From the NCBI GenBank assembly GCA_045631075.1, contig JAZQUC010000134.1, forward strand, positions 1 through 9,331: a stretch of DNA of 9,331 nt. Reading direction: 5' to 3'. Source of the stretch: Fimenecus sp045631075. GTDB taxonomy: Bacteria > Bacillota > Clostridia > Oscillospirales > Acutalibacteraceae. Of this stretch, positions 4,203-9,331 are shown one piece after another. The notes under the pieces were generated by a model, which saw nothing but the letters and a program-made list of their open reading frames with translations, ran no database searches and was not told where the DNA came from. Position numbers and translations under genes: made by a program. Every line of letters starts with the position of its first letter. The stretch's first letter is position 1.

Positions 4203-5653
4203 AATAAAGTCCAACCTTTCTGTTGTGCGAATTGTTTTTTCACGTTAGGTATTTTTTCTAAATTAACATTCCCCAAAGTTATTGTGTGGGTTTCTGTTGG
4301 TTCTTGAAATCCCTTCAGACAACTTAAAATACTGTCAAGGCTTTCTTTGGTAAGTTTTGTACTCCATTGAAAATTCAAATCGTTTTTTCCGATAACACCC
4401 TCAAAGGTTACTTCTTCAAGCGCAGAACAATTAACAAACGGCTCCCAATAATCTGTATTTTCGTCAACACGTATTTTTGCAATTTTTTTCAATTTAGTAC
4501 AATTTTTAAACGTGCTTGATAAATAGAAATCAACAGGCAACCCGATATCTTCAATTTCTTCCAACTCTACGCAATGATTAAATGTATAGTACAAACTCCC
4601 ACCTTCATATGTTGCACGGGTTTTTTGGGAAAAATCAAAGTATGCGGCTTCAATTTTTTTTACCTTTGAATCCGAAAAGGTTAGAACAAGTGCTTCATTT
4701 GTCGTTGGACATATTTTGTATGGTGGCCTTATATACTCAAAACCCGATTGTGCGAATAATTTTGAAGTGTTTGAGCGCGTATTGTTATTAGTTAACAAGT
4801 CCCACAATTCACGTTCGCCTTGAGCCTGTCCTGCAATCTGCCCTTCGTCATAAACCGCTTCTATTCTTTCAGGTATATCATCAACCTTACTTAAATCTTT
4901 GTTATATATTGCATCAATCACCGCACCGTCAGTATCGGTCATAAGTGTAGTTGCTGGATATAAACTTGTTACACCGCTTACAGCGCCATCTGCATCAGGT
5001 GTATATTCTGTAGGTTCGATATATGACTCGTATTCAAGATAACCGTTTTCTGCCGTATATATTCTTAAATTTGTAACGGTTGCCGTTGTGTTGCCCGAAG
5101 CAGCAGCATCCCAACCATTAGTATATATATAAAAATCGGTAACTTCTTTATCAAGAACGAAATAATTCGGTTTTTTCGCTTCGGTCCAAGCCAATATTGC
5201 ATTCCCATTAACCACAAACACAAGTCCGTCACCCTGTGCACTATATTCTATCTCATCATAACTTAACGCATATCTAATATTGGGTTTTAATACTGTTTTT
5301 ACATTTGTGTTTGCGTGCGCAGAATATAACCCTTTCCAAGAATATGTGCTTGGGAAATCTAATAAATTTCCACCATACTTACGCACCTTAACCGCAGACA
5401 AATCCTCAACGCCGCTTACCTTAACACCCATTTCGTGTTCAACAGGTGATATATCACTTATGCAAAGCGCGTCAGTTCCAGTTGCAAAACCTTTTAATGC
5501 TTTCCACTCGGTATTTTTACCTGTTTCGTAAACCTCGTTTATCTTTTCGGGAATTTCGCCTGATTTTATTGCTTCCGTTGTTTTGGTTTTTTCTCTTATG
5601 CTATCGCAGGCGGCAACATAATCTTCCATTGGCATTACTGCGTTTTTACTCAT
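4199..5653 (-). CDS. Leucine-rich-repeat tail or baseplate protein, probable host-binding
   Basis: This 484-aa structural protein opens with a short helical module (MSKNAVMPMEDYVAACDSIR, then IPEKINEVYETGK at 34-46) that I associate with baseplate and tail proteins of gut siphophages. Residues about 95-245 look like a beta-sandwich domain, possibly carbohydrate-binding (GNLLDFP near 95, then YIEPTEYTPDADG and LYPATTLMTDTDG). The first module recurs as IPERIEAVYDEGQ (260-272). Residues 355-420 hold three BspA-like leucine-rich repeats with an exact 24-residue period: Phe358, Phe382 and Phe406; Cys361, Cys385 and Cys409; Leu364, Leu388 and Leu412. Receptor binding is inferred from context, since the gene lies after the BppU-like gene (ATGA overlap) and before the lysis genes. 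ATG 5653 follows GAGGTGG. Confidence 0.75.
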   Translation of the reverse strand: MSKNAVMPMEDYVAACDSIREKTKTTEAIKSGEIPEKINEVYETGKNTEWKALKGFATGTDALCISDISPVEHEMGVKVSGVEDLSAVKVRKYGGNLLDFPSTYSWKGLYSAHANTNVKTVLKPNIRYALSYDEIEYSAQGDGLVFVVNGNAILAWTEAKKPNYFVLDKEVTDFYIYTNGWDAAASGNTTATVTNLRIYTAENGYLEYESYIEPTEYTPDADGAVSGVTSLYPATTLMTDTDGAVIDAIYNKDLSKVDDIPERIEAVYDEGQIAGQAQGERELWDLLTNNNTRSNTSKLFAQSGFEYIRPPYKICPTTNEALVLTFSDSKVKKIEAAYFDFSQKTRATYEGGSLYYTFNHCVELEEIEDIGLPVDFYLSSTFKNCTKLKKIAKIRVDENTDYWEPFVNCSALEEVTFEGVIGKNDLNFQWSTKLTKESLDSILSCLKGFQEPTETHTITLGNVNLEKIPNVKKQFAQQKGWTLL

Positions 5654-6183
5654 TGTCCCACCTCCGAAACATCAGTAAACAGTTCGTTTTTTACGATTTC
5701 GGATATTTCATTTATCTGTTCGTCTGCGATTATATATTCGATTGCGCCTTCTTCAATCATTGTTTCTACCTGATTTATCAAGTCTTGCAACACATCAACA
5801 TTTTTGTCATCCGATATATCATCATCACTACAAGCAGCTTCATTTACATTGATTGAAAAATCTGTTGTGGTTAATCTACCGTCCTCGGTCATAACCGATA
5901 TATCGCAACTTACCAAGCCTTGTAATTCAAGCATCCAACCAGTTAGTGGTGCTGTTACAGTACCATCGTTATTTACAACGGCATCAAACCTTTTACTAAA
6001 ACCGTCAGGTCTTTCAGCGTTAATTGTTGCCGTTAACGTGGAATCAATATTAATTTTTTCGCCATTATTTACAAAAGTTACCTTTAAAAAACGCGAACCG
6101 TAGTCGTTTTGCTTGGCTACGATTGCCTGAAATAAATTCGGTTTTGCAACTTCAAGATTTATTTCTTGTATAATTTTCGCCAT
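5650..6183 (-). CDS. Baseplate upper protein, BppU-like N-terminal domain
   Basis: This 177-aa protein has an N-terminal beta-rich domain (about 1-115) resembling the BppU_N family, with the blocks QAIVAKQNDYGSRFLKVTF, TATINAERPDG and the Asn-Asp-Gly-Thr turn at 72-75. In lactococcal phages, BppU joins the receptor-binding proteins to the baseplate core. The C-terminal 60 residues are acidic and helical (SDDDISDDK, then LQDLINQVETMIEEG) and could form a coiled coil for attachment or trimerisation. ATG 6183 is preceded by AAGGAGGAAATCTT. The stop codon overlaps the following tail gene's ATG as ATGA, so the two are probably made together. The family call is from memory of sequence pattern, not a search. 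Confidence 0.75.
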   Translation of the reverse strand: MAKIIQEINLEVAKPNLFQAIVAKQNDYGSRFLKVTFVNNGEKINIDSTLTATINAERPDGFSKRFDAVVNNDGTVTAPLTGWMLELQGLVSCDISVMTEDGRLTTTDFSINVNEAACSDDDISDDKNVDVLQDLINQVETMIEEGAIEYIIADEQINEISEIVKNELFTDVSEVGQ

Positions 6184-6195
6184 AAGATTTCCTCC

Positions 6196-8223
6196 TTATT
6201 TCCATTTGCCGATAATATATAATGGCGCTGATACGGTAAATGCACCTGAACTTCTACTTGTTACGATTACAATTTCGGCTGTAGCTAAATTGGTACTGTG
6301 TCTACAAACTTGTGGTACCATACCATTTATTTGAACAGAAAAAGTACCCGATATTATTCTTTTCAAATAACCGCTTAAATCAATTGATACAATGGAACGC
6401 CACAAGTAGTCAGCTTGTTTTGTAAATTCCGGAAAATTCACGCTTCTTTCGGTAATCATTTCTATTTTCCCACTATTCCACTTGGTATATTCCCAGCCGT
6501 TTGTTATACCTTGCTCTATAACGTAATCTTTGCACATATTATCATCAATAAATTGTTTCCAAGCACTCCAAGTACCTGCGGTGCAACCCCGAGCAAGCAA
6601 TGAACCATTTGTATGTTTTAGGAACAACTGTGCATCATATCCACCACCATTATCCCAATGGAAGTGTGTTATATATCCCTCGGAAGATGTTACATCTTTA
6701 CCGTCAATAAACTTCGGCTTGCCTTCAGTCATAGAGTTAGAGGCTAAAAACATCTCAACACCACCGTAATTATCAGCGTCAAGGGGTATGTTAGCACTTG
6801 TAGGCCTCGTTCCTCTTTGGAATTTAACGCTTTTAACTTTTGTTGGCCACGCAACATCAAGCAAGTTTCCACTTTCAGCAACCTTACCCATTGCAATACC
6901 ATTGCCGTCCTTATAAAAGTCCATTGTTACGGCTACAGTAGGCAATACTGCTGTTTTTGTTACCGTGGTATATGAGTCAGTTAATGTTAAAGTTCCTGTA
7001 AAAGTTTGGTCTGTTGATACATTTGTAAATGTAATAGGATTATCAGTATTATCAAATATATATGCGTCCGGAGTAATCGTTTCCGTTTTGCCATTCAGCG
7101 TTACCTTAATGGTTTTGCTGTTCTTATTATTTACAGCAGCAAAGCCACCTTTTACGATTGCTTTTACTGTAGTACCATCTGTTTGCCTTGCAAGTGAAAA
7201 TGACGTTATATATGGGATAGAATAGGCATAAACTGTAATCGAACTTGAATCAACGGTAACGGATTTACCGCGACTATCTGTAACGGTCACTTTTGCTTTT
7301 TTATCGCCTTTTGATAAAACTGACGTTGTAAAACTTTGCGCAGTATATGTCTTTCCGTCTATAACCGTAGAATAACTTTTTATTGACGCACCATATAAAT
7401 TTGTAGTTGGTGCTGTTATATTTACTGTTGCTGAAGATTTATTTTCTGCATAAGCACCATTTAATAAGTTAACACCCGTTAAAGCAACACTACCAGTAGG
7501 CGTATATGAAGGTACGTTCAAATCAAAGGCATTTGTGGTTGTACCTATGTGTGTTCCACTTGAAGTGTAGGTATAACAAGTTATTGTGCATTTTGTACTA
7601 TTGGCATTAGGAAACTGTGCGCCTAATGATGCAGGCGGTGCGAAATTAACATTTATTGCGCCTTGGCTTGTGAAATTAGAACCAATATTAAGTCCACTTG
7701 TTTGACCGGAAAGGTTGCCAACAGAATAGGTTAATTTATGCTTAAAACTTGGGTCAGCAGGATATAAACCTATTGTTATATTACTGCCAAGAGTGACGCC
7801 TTCAGCAGAAAATTCAGGCGTTGTTGCTCTTGCAATAGTAGGCAAATCCCAAGAGCTTTTACCGGTGGAGTTATAACTACCGTAATAATAGAAGGCACCG
7901 CCACACTCGGCACTAAACGAACCTTTACCAGTAGATGTTGAGTGTTTTATAACGCTTGTGCCACTAAAAGCAACTGTTTCATTACCTGTAGCAACTTTAG
8001 TTGTATCTGTTTGAGCAACGCCATTTACTGTTACATATTTTTCTTTAACATAGGTCCAATATTCTAAAGTTTTGCCGCCGGCACCCTTAACAGACCATTT
8101 AATCGTTGATGTGCAATCCACAATGCTCTGCGAAACAAGTTCCCACGAAAAGACGTAATGGTCGGTATATCCAGAGTCACTATAGCCCGTTGTATTAAAT
8201 GAGCCACTTCTTACTTCTGCCAT
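6196..8223 (-). CDS. DUF859-like phage tail fibre or minor structural protein (675 aa)
   Basis: This is a long, Thr/Ser/Gly-rich, beta-strand-rich protein. Residues 1-135 form one beta domain. About 135-430 look like several Ig-like or jelly-roll modules (for example KKAKVTVTDSRGKSVTVDS near 308-326). Residues 431-460 carry VTMDFYKDGNGIAMGKVAE and LDVAWP, the signature I associate with DUF859 siphovirus proteins. The C-terminus has a pyocin-knob-like motif (AQLFLKHTNG to AGTWSAWKQFID, about 531-560). It ends with DYVIEQGITNGWEYTKWNSG (567-586) and a terminal beta domain, a pattern frequent at the ends of gut phage fibre proteins. It is probably part of the adhesion apparatus. ATG 8223 follows AAGGGGGTG, with 12-nt gaps to both neighbours. 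Family assignment is by pattern only. Confidence 0.75.
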   Translation of the reverse strand: MAEVRSGSFNTTGYSDSGYTDHYVFSWELVSQSIVDCTSTIKWSVKGAGGKTLEYWTYVKEKYVTVNGVAQTDTTKVATGNETVAFSGTSVIKHSTSTGKGSFSAECGGAFYYYGSYNSTGKSSWDLPTIARATTPEFSAEGVTLGSNITIGLYPADPSFKHKLTYSVGNLSGQTSGLNIGSNFTSQGAINVNFAPPASLGAQFPNANSTKCTITCYTYTSSGTHIGTTTNAFDLNVPSYTPTGSVALTGVNLLNGAYAENKSSATVNITAPTTNLYGASIKSYSTVIDGKTYTAQSFTTSVLSKGDKKAKVTVTDSRGKSVTVDSSSITVYAYSIPYITSFSLARQTDGTTVKAIVKGGFAAVNNKNSKTIKVTLNGKTETITPDAYIFDNTDNPITFTNVSTDQTFTGTLTLTDSYTTVTKTAVLPTVAVTMDFYKDGNGIAMGKVAESGNLLDVAWPTKVKSVKFQRGTRPTSANIPLDADNYGGVEMFLASNSMTEGKPKFIDGKDVTSSEGYITHFHWDNGGGYDAQLFLKHTNGSLLARGCTAGTWSAWKQFIDDNMCKDYVIEQGITNGWEYTKWNSGKIEMITERSVNFPEFTKQADYLWRSIVSIDLSGYLKRIISGTFSVQINGMVPQVCRHSTNLATAEIVIVTSRSSGAFTVSAPLYIIGKWK

Positions 8224-8235
8224 TTAAACACCCCC

Positions 8236-9331
8236 TTATGTTAATTTTGTAAATGATAAGTTTCCTGATGCTCTCGGAATGAAACCGAAATCTTGAAACC
8301 TTATTTTACCTTCAGTTAAATTTTCAATTTCAAAACTGTTGTTTGTAAAACACGCAATTTTTTCTTCGCCTTTTTCCGTTTTTTTATAAAAAGCAATTTG
8401 GTCATTTTCGAGTTTAAGGGTTATTGCGCTATTGCCTTTACCAAAGGTCATTGTGCCATTGCCGAAACGGATATAATCGGTTAATTTTGTGGGATTTTCT
8501 GCATCGAAACTCTCAACAGCAATTCTTTCAGCATTTAATGTACCCGTAGTTATAAAATCAGCAACTATCTGTCCGTCAGCCGTTATCGCTGTTTTATATG
8601 ACCCATTGTAAGCGTTGCCGGCAGCGTTACGCGAATACCCTAAACCTTCCTTATTCCAACGCCATACTTTTGTTGCAAGGTTTATATCCTCAATATCTAA
8701 TATAAGTATTTCGTCAGGCTTGCCGTCATTATTGGTATCGTGCATCACAACATAACCACCGGTATTACCGGTAATAGAATTTGTTGCGTCTAAAATAGAT
8801 TGCTGCAGCGTGGAATAAACACGCTCAATTTTCTTGCCAACCGATTCAAAATTCGTTGAAAATTCGCTCGTTGTTGTGCTTGTGCCCTTACAATCAATGG
8901 TAGCATTACAACCACCACCTATCTTTATCGTTTGACTCATTATAAGCACGTTATGAGGCACATTATCCTTATCAATGGCTTGCACTATATCTCCGGCTTG
9001 AATAGCAGGATTTCCACGCCATTTCACCTGACAAGGAGTGTATGTTAAGTTATGTATTTCGTTAAAAATATCATCAGCCATTTCGTCTGTGATATATGGA
9101 TTTTCAAAGTTAATATTAGTTCCGTTTGAACCGGCACTTCTGACGATTGCATTTTCCTGTGTTCCGGTTGAAATGGAAGTAATCATAATGGGTTTATCTG
9201 TGGTACGCTTAAAGCCACTCATATATTGCATATTTCTGTCAATGGTGTACGCAATTTCTGCGTATTTTGCAATTTCAAGCTCACCCAATCTATCAAACCT
9301 TGCAAAGCCACCTATACAACCTGCAACATAA
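8236..9331 (-). CDS. Phage tail-tip / minor structural protein, C-terminal part (5' end beyond window)
   Basis: The frame is open from the right edge, reading YVAGCIGGFARFDRLGELEI, so the gene starts outside the window. The TTG at 9288 is an internal codon. Of the 364 residues visible, the first 150 or so resemble the tail-associated or endopeptidase-type protein at the siphovirus tail tip (FENPYITDEMADDIF; QAGDIVQAIDKDN). A short helix (KIERVYSTLQQSI) leads to a domain with GGYVVMHDTNNDGKPDEILI, then KVWRWNKEGLGYS and DGQIVADFITTGTLNAERI, a block very common in minor structural proteins of phages of Clostridia. The DTNNDGKPD segment is a DxNxDG-type loop that could bind calcium. It sits 12 nt before the DUF859-like gene in the same operon. 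Enzymatic activity cannot be judged without the missing N-terminus. Confidence 0.85.
   Translation of the reverse strand, partial: YVAGCIGGFARFDRLGELEIAKYAEIAYTIDRNMQYMSGFKRTTDKPIMITSISTGTQENAIVRSAGSNGTNINFENPYITDEMADDIFNEIHNLTYTPCQVKWRGNPAIQAGDIVQAIDKDNVPHNVLIMSQTIKIGGGCNATIDCKGTSTTTSEFSTNFESVGKKIERVYSTLQQSILDATNSITGNTGGYVVMHDTNNDGKPDEILILDIEDINLATKVWRWNKEGLGYSRNAAGNAYNGSYKTAITADGQIVADFITTGTLNAERIAVESFDAENPTKLTDYIRFGNGTMTFGKGNSAITLKLENDQIAFYKKTEKGEEKIACFTNNSFEIENLTEGKIRFQDFGFIPRASGNLSFTKLT

Noticed and set aside
4203..4214. TTG 4214 as start of the small acidic protein
   Set aside because: It lies directly against the AGAAAGG with no spacer. ATG 4202, overlapping the upstream stop as ATGA, is the better start.
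5446..6103. Plus-strand ORFs of 136 and 99 aa opposite the baseplate genes
   Set aside because: They are antisense shadows of the BppU-like and leucine-rich tail genes, with odd hydrophobic or cysteine-rich composition and no ribosome binding sites.
6196..8223. Variable region of a diversity-generating retroelement in the tail fibre
   Set aside because: No reverse transcriptase, template repeat or C-type-lectin ending is visible in the window.
9286..9288. TTG at 9288 as start of the tail-tip gene
   Set aside because: The frame continues open to the window edge with family-like sequence (AGCIGGFARFDRLGELE), and no ribosome binding site precedes the TTG.
1..9331. CRISPR array, tRNA genes, insertion sequences or a defence system
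   Set aside because: I saw no spaced direct repeats, tRNA-like cloverleaf, transposase or recognised defence gene. All gene content is explained by a temperate phage.

Overview
The window looks like part of a temperate siphovirus genome from a low-GC Gram-positive host, most likely a Firmicute of the Clostridia (gut) type. The base composition is AT-rich. Nearly every gene has a strong AGGAGG-type ribosome binding site. The module set is a large serine integrase with XRE regulators, an amidase endolysin with an SH3 domain, a holin of the A118/Hol44 type, a BppU-like baseplate protein and DUF859-like tail proteins. The host assignment is an inference from composition and family resemblance, with no database search.

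Layout. Positions 1-407 (minus strand) hold the start of the early lytic operon: a 68-aa Cro-like XRE protein, a 39-aa acidic protein, and one or two tiny or truncated ORFs running off the left edge. Positions 408-595 form the genetic switch, with two divergent promoters of the TTGACA-17 bp-TATTAT type. Each is overlapped by a 17-bp operator-like inverted repeat related to TTTCGATTAAATCGAAA, and two further copies lie downstream on either side. Positions 596-2318 (plus strand) form the lysogeny operon: a 125-aa XRE repressor without a cleavable S24 domain, followed 1 nt later by a TTG-started large serine integrase. Positions 2323-2372 hold a 50-bp imperfect palindrome that fits an intact phage attachment site (attP). 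Positions 2377-2413 are a bidirectional terminator shared with the convergent late operon. Positions 2417-9331 (minus strand) are the tail tip, baseplate and lysis end of the late operon. In transcription order this is a tail-tip protein (5' end beyond the window), a 675-aa DUF859-like fibre, a BppU-like baseplate protein, a leucine-rich-repeat tail protein, two small proteins, a holin and an endolysin. Most of these genes overlap by 1-26 nt.

How it fits together. Lytic functions (left early genes and right late genes) all read on the minus strand, and the lysogeny operon reads against them. Lysis genes, attP, integrase, repressor and early genes lie in one unbroken run, which is the order seen in the circular or virion form of such phages. 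In an integrated prophage, recombination would split this order at attP. The most useful results are therefore the intact attP, with its implication that the sequence is an excised, circular or free phage genome, and the operator set of the switch. I see no DNA-defence system, CRISPR array, tRNA or insertion sequence.
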